Both the position numbers and the translations under genes were made by a program. This document shows positions 45,814-54,142 of a stretch of DNA of 64,000 bases, in pieces. The DNA lies in assembly GCF_025244765.1 (NCBI RefSeq), contig NZ_CP104209.1:2734501-2798500 (forward strand). Reading direction: 5' to 3'. Source of the DNA: Empedobacter stercoris. GTDB lineage: Bacteria; Bacteroidota; Bacteroidia; Flavobacteriales; Weeksellaceae. The notes under the pieces were generated by a model. It was not told the origin of the DNA, did not search any database, and saw only the letters and a list, made by a program, of their open reading frames with translations. The stretch's first letter is position 1. Each line of letters opens with the position of its first letter.

Positions 45814-46266
45814 ATGGATGAAATTATTTGGCATTTTAAATCGTTTGAAGAATTAACTTCAAAAGAGCTATATAAAATAATTCAATTACGAAACGACGTT
45901 TTTGTGATCGAACAAGATTGTATTTACCAAGATTGCGATGATAAGGATTTGGTTTGTGGACATCTTTGGGCAACAATTGGAGATGAGGTTGCAGCGTATT
46001 CTCGAATTGTACCAAAAGGAATTTCATACGAAAACGAACCGTCTATTGGTCGTGTAATTACAAATCCGAAATTTCGTCGTTATGGTTTGGGAAAACAATT
46101 AATGAAAAATTCTGTTCAAGTAATCGAAAATCAATTTAAAACATCTTCAATTCGTATTTCTGCACAATCTTATTTGAAAGAATTTTATTCAATTTTTGGC
46201 TTCAAACAAGTGTCGGAAGAATATTTAGAAGACGATATTCCACATATCGAAATGTTAAGAAAATGA
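45814..46266 (+). CDS. GNAT family acetyltransferase (ElaA-like)
   Basis: 150 aa. N-terminal block LYKIIQLRNDVFVIEQDCIYQD and CGHLW are typical of ElaA. The acetyl-CoA loop is GRVITNPKFRRYGLGKQLM. Its substrate is unknown. Its stop overlaps the next gene's ATG by 4 bp. Confidence 0.85.
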   Translation: MDEIIWHFKSFEELTSKELYKIIQLRNDVFVIEQDCIYQDCDDKDLVCGHLWATIGDEVAAYSRIVPKGISYENEPSIGRVITNPKFRRYGLGKQLMKNSVQVIENQFKTSSIRISAQSYLKEFYSIFGFKQVSEEYLEDDIPHIEMLRK

Positions 46267-47204
46267 AATTTCTAAAAAGGATATTATTAGGAGTATTAAT
46301 CATTTATGTTTTAGCATTAATGATAGATGTTTTTATTTCAAAATCATTTTTAAGAAGTAGCTTGTATGAAGGAGAACTAAATACTTGGAATGATATTTAT
46401 AATAAAAAAATAGATGAAGACTTAGTTATTTATGGATCTTCTAGGGGTTACGTTCATTTAAATCCGATAATATTAGACAAAGAGTTAAAATTAAATTCTT
46501 ATAATTTAGGATTTAATGGTCAAAAGATAGAATTACAAAAATTTAGGCATGATGAACTTATTAGCATTGGAAGTCATCCTAAAAATGTAATTATTAATTT
46601 AGACATTACTTCTCTTGAAAAAGCAAGAGTCTTTAATCCAGAACAATTTATTCCATTGATGTTATATCGAAAAAGTATATATGATATTGTCGGAAAGGAG
46701 TTAGAATTTAATTATTTTGATTTGTATTTTCCAATGATAAGATATAGAAAATTTAAATATCAAAAAGTTGATGTATTAAAAGAGCTTTATAAAATTTATT
46801 TTTATTCAAATTATCATAATAACGGTAGAGTGAAAGGTTTTAGAGGAATGAATTATTCTTGGAAGGAGAGATTGTATAAACCTAATTTTATAGAAGTTGA
46901 TTCTTTGAGAAAACAAGATTTATTTCTAATAATAGAGGATTTGCAAAAATTGAATACAAGTGTGATTTTAATAAATTCACCAGAATATATAGCTCAGATA
47001 GAAAGTCAAATTAATCGAAATGAAGTTATAAAGTTATATAAATCTATATCAGAAAAATATAATATTCCTTTTATTGATTATTCAAATGATTCGATGAATT
47101 ATCAAAAAAATCTATTTTATAATTCTAATCATTTAAATGCAAAAGGAGCAAATATTTTCACCAAAAAATTAGCGGAGGATATAAAACCTTATATTAAAAG
47201 ATAA
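46263..47204 (+). CDS. Membrane-anchored SGNH-hydrolase-like protein A
   Basis: 313 aa. N-terminal membrane anchor (LLGVLIIYVLALMIDVFI) then an SGNH-type pattern: DLVIYGSSRGYVHLNP (nucleophile-block serine), SYNLGFNGQ (Gly/Asn block), and the terminal SNHLNAKGANIFTKKLAEDI with the catalytic His block. Likely an extracytoplasmic acyl-ester hydrolase or acyltransferase partner, as in polysaccharide acetylation. It is visibly more AT-rich than the paralogue after it. Overlaps both neighbours. Confidence 0.65.
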   Translation: MKFLKRILLGVLIIYVLALMIDVFISKSFLRSSLYEGELNTWNDIYNKKIDEDLVIYGSSRGYVHLNPIILDKELKLNSYNLGFNGQKIELQKFRHDELISIGSHPKNVIINLDITSLEKARVFNPEQFIPLMLYRKSIYDIVGKELEFNYFDLYFPMIRYRKFKYQKVDVLKELYKIYFYSNYHNNGRVKGFRGMNYSWKERLYKPNFIEVDSLRKQDLFLIIEDLQKLNTSVILINSPEYIAQIESQINRNEVIKLYKSISEKYNIPFIDYSNDSMNYQKNLFYNSNHLNAKGANIFTKKLAEDIKPYIKR

Positions 47205-48142
47205 TGAAACCTTTCAAATACATTATGGTCACATTGGTGGCCATTTATTTTTTAGCCGGAATTGGCGATATTCTTTATTCCAATTCGTTAAAAGAGAAAG
47301 CCTTGTTTAGCGGTGAAGTACAAGAATGGAACCGTGTGAATCAAGGGGATATAGACGTGGATTTAGCTGTTTTTGGTTCTTCACGTGCAATGATTCATAT
47401 CAATCCTCAAATTTTGGAAGATTCATTGGGAGTGAAAACACATAATTTAGGGTTGAACGGAAGTAAATTCAAGATGCAATATTATCGTTTCTTGAAGTAT
47501 TTGGATAAAAATCCTCATCCTCAGACCATTGTTTGGAATTTGGATACGTTTTCATTTTCGCACATTGATGAAGTTTTTCAACCGAATCAATACGTGCCTT
47601 TTATGTTATGGAATTACAAATTATATGCGTACCTAAAAGAATATGAAAATGCCGATTGGAAAGATTATGTGATTCCTTTTTACCGATACGAAGACCAAAA
47701 GTATTGGAAAGATGAAATTCAAAAAGCAACAAAAGAAAAAGTGGACAAAAATGGAGATTTTCGTTTAAAAGGTTTTAAATCCTATAACCGAAAATGGAAT
47801 GTCAATTGGGCGAATTTAAAAGCAAAAGATGCGGAATTTGATGCCGAAGTGTATCCTTTGTTAGAAGAATTGATCCAACGTTGTCAACAAGAAAATATTC
47901 AATTGATTTTTACGATTGCGCCAGAATTTTACAAAGGGCAAGGGTATATGTTGAACCGCGATGAAATTGTAGGGCGTTACCAAAAAACCTTACAGAAATA
48001 TGATTTGCCTTTATTGGATTATTCGGATGATTCGATCAGTTATCAACAAAAATGGTTTTACAATACCACCCATTTAAACGATAAAGGGGCGGATGAGTTT
48101 ACCAGAAGATTAGTAACAGCTTTAAAACCTTATATGCGATAG
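47204..48142 (+). CDS. Membrane-anchored SGNH-hydrolase-like protein B
   Basis: 312 aa paralogue of the previous gene with the same layout: membrane anchor (IMVTLVAIYFLAGIGDILY), DLAVFGSSRAMIHINP, THNLGLNGSKF, and TTHLNDKGADEFTRRLVTAL. Identity with A is clear in the motifs but moderate elsewhere, and base composition is richer in GC. Its ATG overlaps the stop of A (TAATG). A tandem but old duplication, or separate acquisition. Strong terminator follows. Confidence 0.65.
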   Translation: MKPFKYIMVTLVAIYFLAGIGDILYSNSLKEKALFSGEVQEWNRVNQGDIDVDLAVFGSSRAMIHINPQILEDSLGVKTHNLGLNGSKFKMQYYRFLKYLDKNPHPQTIVWNLDTFSFSHIDEVFQPNQYVPFMLWNYKLYAYLKEYENADWKDYVIPFYRYEDQKYWKDEIQKATKEKVDKNGDFRLKGFKSYNRKWNVNWANLKAKDAEFDAEVYPLLEELIQRCQQENIQLIFTIAPEFYKGQGYMLNRDEIVGRYQKTLQKYDLPLLDYSDDSISYQQKWFYNTTHLNDKGADEFTRRLVTALKPYMR

Positions 48143-48167
48143 GTGTACTATATAATTAACATATTCA

Positions 48168-48207
48168 AAAAGCCACTGTTGGAACAAAGTTCCAGTAGTG
48201 GCTTTTT
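48168..48207 (+). terminator. Terminator after SGNH-like protein B
   Basis: 15-bp stem AGCCACTGTTGGAAC/GTTCCAGTAGTGGCT with two G-T pairs, loop AAA, A5 before and T5 after. Confidence 0.88.
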
Positions 48208-48329
48208 GTATGGGATACCTGAAAGAAGAAAGGAAGGATTCGGAATTTTTAGCGAAAAATCGTATTTTTAAATCCGTAATTTCAACCCCTCTTTAGGCCA
48301 CTTTATTTTCTTTCACGGTCATTGTTCAG

Positions 48330-48402
48330 TATCGGTTCTATGACGCTTCTATGCCGCCTTTATGCTGCCTTTGTACCGCCTCAACTTCGCCTCAACCAGG
48401 AG
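48330..48402 (-). repeat. Degenerate 11-12 bp tandem repeat, GC-richer than surroundings
   Basis: On the minus strand six units read in order: TTGAGGCGAAG, TTGAGGCGGTAC, AAAGGCAGCAT, AAAGGCGGCAT, AGAAGCGTCAT, AGAACCGATAC. No stop-free gene of meaning spans it and it lies in a 378-bp gap (48143-48520). The rest of the gap holds two terminators and AT-rich sequence. Origin unknown. Confidence 0.55.
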
Positions 48403-48473
48403 GACTCTCTTATCTTTCTTCGGTGATGCTCTTGTCTTGCTTTAAGTAAAGTTCTCCTATGAAATGAATGTGC

Positions 48474-48506
48474 ATAAAAAATCCTCATTTCAATAAATGA
48501 GGATTG
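48474..48506 (-). terminator. Terminator after DMT transporter gene
   Basis: AATCCTCATTT-CAAT-AAATGAGGATT hairpin, T-rich on the minus strand. Confidence 0.8.
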
Positions 48507-48520
48507 ATCGCATAGTACTG

Positions 48521-49411
48521 TTAAATGGTTTCGATTTGTTTTTTGTCTGGTTTCTGCGTCAAATACACACCCGATAATATCATAGCAAAGCCAAATAAAT
48601 GCATGAATGTGATTTGTTCTCCAACTAAAAATCCCCAAAAAACAGAAACAATCGGCATCAAATAGGTGACCATTGAGGAGAACATCGAGCCAGTGGCTTG
48701 GATTAATTTGTAGAATAAAATCATTGCTAATGCAGTCCCAATTAAGCCTAATATGGCGACATAACCCAAACTTTCTAATTGTTGAGCAGTACCAACAAAG
48801 TCAGTGAAAAAACCGGATAAAAATAAGATTACAATAGAAGGTAATAACCAGATTGTAAATAATGCTGATGACAATTGGAATGATGGTACATCGTTTAAAT
48901 AGCGAGTTAAAATCAAACTATTTAGTCCATACAAAGCAGTTGCTAATACAATTAATAAACAATGTAATAAACTGTTTTCACCTGAAAAACCATCTCCACC
49001 AATTAATAGAACAGCTCCTAAAAAACCGATCAACGCACCAATTATTTGATTTTTAGTTCCTTTTATGTTAAAAAATAAAGCGCCAAATAACAAGATAAAT
49101 AATGGAACCAACGAATCTAAAATTCCAGCCATAGAGCTTGAAACGTGCGTTTGAGCCATTGGGAATAAAAACATTGGAATAAAATTTCCACAAAAACCAG
49201 CTAATGCAACATATTTTAATTTGTTTTTTGGAATCTTAAATAAACTTGGAATTCCCCAAATGGCTAAAATTCCTCCTGCGATAGATAGACGTAAGGCGCC
49301 TACTTGATAGGGTGTGTAAGAAACCAATCCTTGTTTGATTAGTATAAAAGAACTTCCCCAAGTTAAAGCTAAAATACCGAGGATAATCCAATATTTTAAT
49401 TCGATTTTCAT
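48521..49411 (-). CDS. DMT superfamily (EamA) transporter
   Basis: 296 aa with about ten transmembrane helices in two EamA repeats (ILALTWGSSFILIKQGL in the first; ALYGLNSLILTRYL and IGTALAMILFYKLIQATGSM in the second). Inner-membrane exporter of metabolites; substrate not predictable. A separate unit with its own terminator. Confidence 0.88.
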   Translation of the reverse strand: MKIELKYWIILGILALTWGSSFILIKQGLVSYTPYQVGALRLSIAGGILAIWGIPSLFKIPKNKLKYVALAGFCGNFIPMFLFPMAQTHVSSSMAGILDSLVPLFILLFGALFFNIKGTKNQIIGALIGFLGAVLLIGGDGFSGENSLLHCLLIVLATALYGLNSLILTRYLNDVPSFQLSSALFTIWLLPSIVILFLSGFFTDFVGTAQQLESLGYVAILGLIGTALAMILFYKLIQATGSMFSSMVTYLMPIVSVFWGFLVGEQITFMHLFGFAMILSGVYLTQKPDKKQIETI

Positions 49412-49462
49412 GTGCTAAATTTGCGCAAAGATGCGAAAGTTAGCTGTTTTTACAAACATAAT

Positions 49463-50017
49463 TTATTTACAAAAGCAATCGTTGGTATGATCGTTAACCA
49501 TTCCGGTTGCTTGCATGTGCGCATAAATTGTTGTTGAACCAAAGAATTTAAAACCTCGTTTTTTCAAATCCTTCGCAATTTTGTCCGAAATTTCTGTGGT
49601 TGCAGGAACTTCTTTGATTGAGTTCCAATTGTTGATAATAGGTTTGTGGTCAACGTAACTCCAAATAAAATCAGAGAACGATCCAAATTCTTTTTGTATT
49701 TCGATAAACAACTTTGCATTGTTGATTGCTGCAGAAATTTTTCCTCGATGACGAATAATTCCTTCATTTTGGACTAATTCTTCGATTTTAGCTTCATCAA
49801 AATTGGCTACTTTTTTGACATCAAAATTTGCAAATGCTTTTCTAAAGTTTTTACGTTTTTTGAGAATAGTAAACCAACTCAATCCCGCTTGAAAAGATTC
49901 GAGAATCAAAAATTCAAATAAAATTTTATCGTCTTTTATAGGTTTTCCCCATTCGTTATCGTGATAATCGATGTAATCTTGGTCTTTATTTACCCAAGCG
50001 CAACGTGTTTTTTTCAT
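49463..50017 (-). CDS. tag: DNA-3-methyladenine glycosylase I
   Basis: 184 aa base-excision repair enzyme removing 3-methyladenine. RCAWVNKDQDYIDYHDNEWG with a zinc-ligand Cys and His near the start, ESFQAGLSWFTILKKR in the middle, and the C-terminal VNDHTNDCFC zinc ligands. Begins 3 bp after the DUF255 gene, so likely co-transcribed. Confidence 0.95.
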   Translation of the reverse strand: MKKTRCAWVNKDQDYIDYHDNEWGKPIKDDKILFEFLILESFQAGLSWFTILKKRKNFRKAFANFDVKKVANFDEAKIEELVQNEGIIRHRGKISAAINNAKLFIEIQKEFGSFSDFIWSYVDHKPIINNWNSIKEVPATTEISDKIAKDLKKRGFKFFGSTTIYAHMQATGMVNDHTNDCFCK

Positions 50018-50020
50018 GGT

Positions 50021-52024
50021 TTATAAATTTTTATAGGCTTCCTCAATCGAATAAACGGGTAATTGACATGCATAATTTTCGCAAATATGAATGGATGTTT
50101 TATTTTCAATCAATCTATTTTTAGTAATCTCTAATTGTTCTGTTTCTGAAGCAACAAAAATCGCATTCGGTACATAACATTGTTGGATTTGTTTCGAATA
50201 TTCTTGAGCTTCATTACCAACGATAACAATTTCTTTGAACGGATAACTGAAATTTAAATACAACTGAATCCAATTTGCAAAACCAGTTGGATAATCGTGA
50301 ATTTTTTCATCAATATTCGTTAACATTTGCTTGGCTTGTTCGATGTATTTTTCTTCATTCAAAATTTTTCCTAATTTGAATAAATTAGTTGCCATGACAG
50401 AATTTGAAGAAGAAATAACATTATCATAAATTTCGAATGTTTCGTTCACCAAAGGTGTGTCATAATGCGACTTGTAAGCAAACATTTTATTTTTGTGATT
50501 GTAAAATTGATTAAATGTTTCCTCTGTTAATGTTTGAGCGGTTTCCAAATATTTTATCTCGGATGTGATTTCAAAAAGCTTAATTAATGCTTCAATCATC
50601 AACGCATAATCATCTAAAAATCCTGGAATTGTCGTTTGTTTATCTTTATAATTTCGGAATAATGTTTCGTTTTTCCATTGATTTTCTAAAATAAAATGAA
50701 TTGCGTTTTCGGCTAAATCAAGATATTCAGGAATTTCAAAAGTGAGATAAGCGTCACACAAACCTTTTATAGTTAAAGCATTCCAAGAGGTCAATACTTT
50801 TTCGTCGCGATGAGGTTTTCTGCGTTTTTCTCGAATAGGATTTAAGATTTTTTTCCATTTTGAAACTTTGGTTTGAAGATCTTCGACTGAAATATTCTGT
50901 TTCGTAGCAAAATATTCGTCATCCGTTAATCGCATCAAAATATTATTGCCATGTTCCCATTCGCCAAATTCGTCTATGTTATAATAGTTCTGAAACAAAT
51001 CAAAATCTTCTTTTAAAATCAGTTTCAATTCATGCGATTTCCAAACATAATATTTTCCTTCTTCACTTTCAGAATCAGCGTCAATTGCAGCATAAAAAAC
51101 ATTTTCTGGCGAAAGCATTTCATCTTTTAACCAATTGATGGTTTCTTTTACTATATTTTCATATTCTTTTTCGTTGAAAACTCGATAAGCATTTGAGTAT
51201 AAAGATAGCAGTTGTCCATTGTCGTAAAGCATTTTTTCGAAATGTGGAACTTTCCAATACGGATCGACTGAATATCGCGAAAAACCTCCTTTCAATTGAT
51301 CGTAAATTCCTCCAAAAGCCATTCTGTCTAATGTTATTTTGGTTTGAATTAAACAGTTTTCATTTTTAGTTTGAATTCCATAACGTAAAATAGTTTCCCA
51401 AGCATTTGGTAACATAAATTTTGGTGCACGATTAAAACCGCCCCATTCATCATCAAATTGTTGTTTCCAAAATTCGAATGTTTCGTCGATTTTTTCTTTC
51501 GAAAAATTTTGTTCAGATTTCAATCCAATCGTTTCCATTTTGTGTAAACCATCAGCAATAGAGTTGACATATTCCATTGTTTTGGGATAATTTTGATGAT
51601 ACAAATGATTAATATTTTCTAATAATTCGATCCATTGAACTTTCGGAAAATAAGTGCCACCATAAAAAGGTCGTCCATCTGGAAGTGCAAAAACATTTAG
51701 TGGCCAACCTCCCGATTGATGAATTAATTGCGAAACATTCATATACAAAGCGTCTAAATCTGGACGTTCTTCACGGTCGATTTTAATGCATACAAAATAC
51801 TTGTTCATTAATTTAGCGACTGTTTCGTCTTCAAAAGATTGGTGTTCCATGACGTGACACCAATGACAAGCTGAATAACCAATTGAAATAAGAAGAGGTT
51901 TGTTGATTTCTTGTGCATGATTCAAAACTTCGTCGCTCCAACTTTGCCACCAAACAGGATTGTTTTCATGCTGTTTTAAATAAGGGCTTGTTGCATTTTT
52001 GAGGTTATTTTGTTGAAAATTCAT
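50021..52024 (-). CDS. DUF255 thioredoxin-domain protein (YyaL/SSP411-like)
   Basis: 667 aa. The N-terminal DUF255 thioredoxin-like domain includes NPVWWQSWSDEV and the CxxC in YSACHWCHVMEHQSFED (Cys53, Cys56). A long (alpha/alpha)6-barrel-like region, similar to N-acylglucosamine epimerases, fills the rest (GGIYDQLKGGFSRYSVD, VLTSWNALTIKGL). Cytosolic, function unproven; homologue of human SPATA20. Length is normal. Confidence 0.9.
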   Translation of the reverse strand: MNFQQNNLKNATSPYLKQHENNPVWWQSWSDEVLNHAQEINKPLLISIGYSACHWCHVMEHQSFEDETVAKLMNKYFVCIKIDREERPDLDALYMNVSQLIHQSGGWPLNVFALPDGRPFYGGTYFPKVQWIELLENINHLYHQNYPKTMEYVNSIADGLHKMETIGLKSEQNFSKEKIDETFEFWKQQFDDEWGGFNRAPKFMLPNAWETILRYGIQTKNENCLIQTKITLDRMAFGGIYDQLKGGFSRYSVDPYWKVPHFEKMLYDNGQLLSLYSNAYRVFNEKEYENIVKETINWLKDEMLSPENVFYAAIDADSESEEGKYYVWKSHELKLILKEDFDLFQNYYNIDEFGEWEHGNNILMRLTDDEYFATKQNISVEDLQTKVSKWKKILNPIREKRRKPHRDEKVLTSWNALTIKGLCDAYLTFEIPEYLDLAENAIHFILENQWKNETLFRNYKDKQTTIPGFLDDYALMIEALIKLFEITSEIKYLETAQTLTEETFNQFYNHKNKMFAYKSHYDTPLVNETFEIYDNVISSSNSVMATNLFKLGKILNEEKYIEQAKQMLTNIDEKIHDYPTGFANWIQLYLNFSYPFKEIVIVGNEAQEYSKQIQQCYVPNAIFVASETEQLEITKNRLIENKTSIHICENYACQLPVYSIEEAYKNL

Positions 52025-52100
52025 CCGTAATTATTTAGAAATTTAAAGTTCGTTTATTTTTTGTGGATGAAAAATTATATTTTCGATAAAAATTAAACAC

Positions 52101-53615
52101 ATGAACTTTTACGAGTATATTTCTATAGGTGCGTATATGGCTTTGATGATTGGAATTGGAATTTATTCTTACCGAAAGTCGACAAGCAATTCTGAAGAAT
52201 TTTTGATTGGAGGACGGAAAATGGGAGCTGCTGTTACGGCACTTTCTGCAGGTGCTGCTGATATGAGTGGTTGGTTGCTGATGGGAGTTCCTGGAGCAAT
52301 GTATTTCACAGGTTTATCAAGTGCATGGATTGCAATAGGTTTAACAATTGGTGCTTTTCTTAATTATGTTTTTGTTGCGCCACGCCTTAGAGTTTATACT
52401 GAAGTTGCCAATAATTCGATTACAATTCCTGTTTATTTCGAAAATAGGTTCAAGGATAAAACACGTTTATTACGTATTGTTTCATCTATTTTTATTTTGG
52501 TGTTTTTTACTTTGTATACATCTGCTGGAATGGTTTCTGGAGGGAAATTGTTTGAATCTGCTTTTCATATGGATTATATGACAGGAATTTGGATGACAAG
52601 TTTTGTTGTTGTTCTGTATACTTTTTTGGGTGGATTTTTGGCTGTTAGTTTAACAGATTTTATTCAAGGAACAATTATGGTGTTGGCTTTGGTTATTGTG
52701 CCAATAGTTGCTATTGCTGAAATTGATGGAGTAGAAGAAACTTTTTCATTAATTAATACGAAAGGTGATAATTATTTAGATCTATTTGAAGGGACAACTA
52801 CTATTGGGATTTTATCTTTGATGGCTTGGGGTTTAGGTTATTGTGGTCAACCACATATCCTTGTTCGCTTTATGGCAATTGGTAAAGTGTCAGATATTCC
52901 GAAAGCAAGAAATATTGGAATAACATGGATGATCTTTACTGTTGGTGGAGCATTATTAGTAGGTTTGGTTGGAATTGCTTATTTGATGAAGTTTGATCAA
53001 TCAACGATGAAACTTTTTGATGGTTCTAAAACAGATGCAGAAACAGTGTTCATCTATTTTTCGCGTGTATTATTCCATCCATTGATCGGAGGATTCTTAT
53101 TGTCAGCAATTTTAGCTGCTGTAATGAGCACCATTTCTTCTCAGCTTTTAGTTACATCAAGTTCGTTAACAGAAGATATTTACAAAGCATTTTTAAATAA
53201 AAAAGCAACATCTAAACAATTGTTAATTGCAAGCCGTTTATCAGTTTTAATCGTAGCAGTAATCGCAGTTTTATTGTCTTTAACGCCTAATGATTCGATT
53301 TTGAACTTAGTTGGAAATGCTTGGGCAGGATTTGGATCAGCTTTTGGACCGTTAATTGTTTTCTCTCTTTTTTGGAAAAAAACAACATGGCAAGGTGCTT
53401 TAGCGGGTATGTTAACTGGAGGAATCGTAGTCTTAGCTTGGGTTTATATACAGCATGATTACAAAGATTGGTACGAAATGATTCCAGGTTTTTTATCTTC
53501 AACGGCGATGATTTATATTGTCTCATTGCTTACGCAACAACCTAATCAAGAAATTGATCAAGATTTTGATGAGATGAAAGCTATTTTAGTTAAAGAATTG
53601 AAAAATGCATCCTAA
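52101..53615 (+). CDS. putP: Sodium/proline symporter
   Basis: 504 aa, about 13 helices of the solute:sodium symporter family. Blocks: GGRKMGAAVTALSAGAADMSGWL near the start, the GWGLGYCGQPHILVRFMA-like region at 235-255, and GSAFGPLIVFSLFW. PutP brings proline in with Na+. The downstream DUF2750 gene starts inside its end (11-bp overlap). Confidence 0.92.
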   Translation: MNFYEYISIGAYMALMIGIGIYSYRKSTSNSEEFLIGGRKMGAAVTALSAGAADMSGWLLMGVPGAMYFTGLSSAWIAIGLTIGAFLNYVFVAPRLRVYTEVANNSITIPVYFENRFKDKTRLLRIVSSIFILVFFTLYTSAGMVSGGKLFESAFHMDYMTGIWMTSFVVVLYTFLGGFLAVSLTDFIQGTIMVLALVIVPIVAIAEIDGVEETFSLINTKGDNYLDLFEGTTTIGILSLMAWGLGYCGQPHILVRFMAIGKVSDIPKARNIGITWMIFTVGGALLVGLVGIAYLMKFDQSTMKLFDGSKTDAETVFIYFSRVLFHPLIGGFLLSAILAAVMSTISSQLLVTSSSLTEDIYKAFLNKKATSKQLLIASRLSVLIVAVIAVLLSLTPNDSILNLVGNAWAGFGSAFGPLIVFSLFWKKTTWQGALAGMLTGGIVVLAWVYIQHDYKDWYEMIPGFLSSTAMIYIVSLLTQQPNQEIDQDFDEMKAILVKELKNAS

Positions 53616-53982
53616 AAAAATAGAAAATATTCTAAAATTAAATCCTTTTGAACGTTATCAATATTTTATTAGAAAAATAGCTGATTGGGAAAAGACGTAT
53701 ACATTAGTTTTTCCAAATGGAGATCATGCTATTTCTACAATTGATGATAAAACTTTATTTCCCTTATGGTCAGAAATTGAGTTTGCAGAAATATGTAGAA
53801 TAGATGATTGGAGCGATTGCGAAGTTTTAGAGATTGATTTCAATAGATTAGAAGAAATTATAAATTTTATTAGAGAAAATGATTTTTTAATCAATGTTTT
53901 TCCAACGAATAAAACAGGTTTTGTAGTTACTTTAGATGAGTTTATAAGAGATTTAAAAGAAGAATTAAAAAATTACGAATAA
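53605..53982 (+). CDS. DUF2750 protein
   Basis: 125 aa. Blocks FIRKIADWEKTYTLVFPNG and LFPLWSEIEFAEIC followed by INVFPTNKTGFVVTLDEF match the DUF2750 pattern. Soluble, acidic, function unknown. Overlaps putP by 11 bp and is probably translated from the same message. Confidence 0.8.
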   Translation: MHPKKIENILKLNPFERYQYFIRKIADWEKTYTLVFPNGDHAISTIDDKTLFPLWSEIEFAEICRIDDWSDCEVLEIDFNRLEEIINFIRENDFLINVFPTNKTGFVVTLDEFIRDLKEELKNYE

Positions 53983-54083
53983 TAGATTTCTTAACAAAAA
54001 ACTTAAATTCCAAAACTCAAAAGGCTTAGAAATGTTGATAAGTTTCACTTTGTTTATATGGGTAGAAAAGGGAGATTTGTTTG

Positions 54084-54091
54084 TATATTTG
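54084..54091 (+). promoter_or_regulatory. -7 box (TATATTTG) of mutL operon
   Basis: Exact TAnnTTTG. Transcription near 54098 would exclude the in-frame TTG at 54098 and leaves ATG 54143 with a leader of about 45 nt. Confidence 0.55.
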
Positions 54092-54142
54092 TAAAGTTTG
54101 ATTAAAAAAATAGTCAAAATTAAATCAATTTTAAACGAAAAG

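Noticed and set aside
48381-48638. 85-aa minus-strand frame across the repeat and terminator
   Set aside because: It crosses the DMT gene end and its terminator hairpin, and is composed of repeat translation; unlikely to be a protein.
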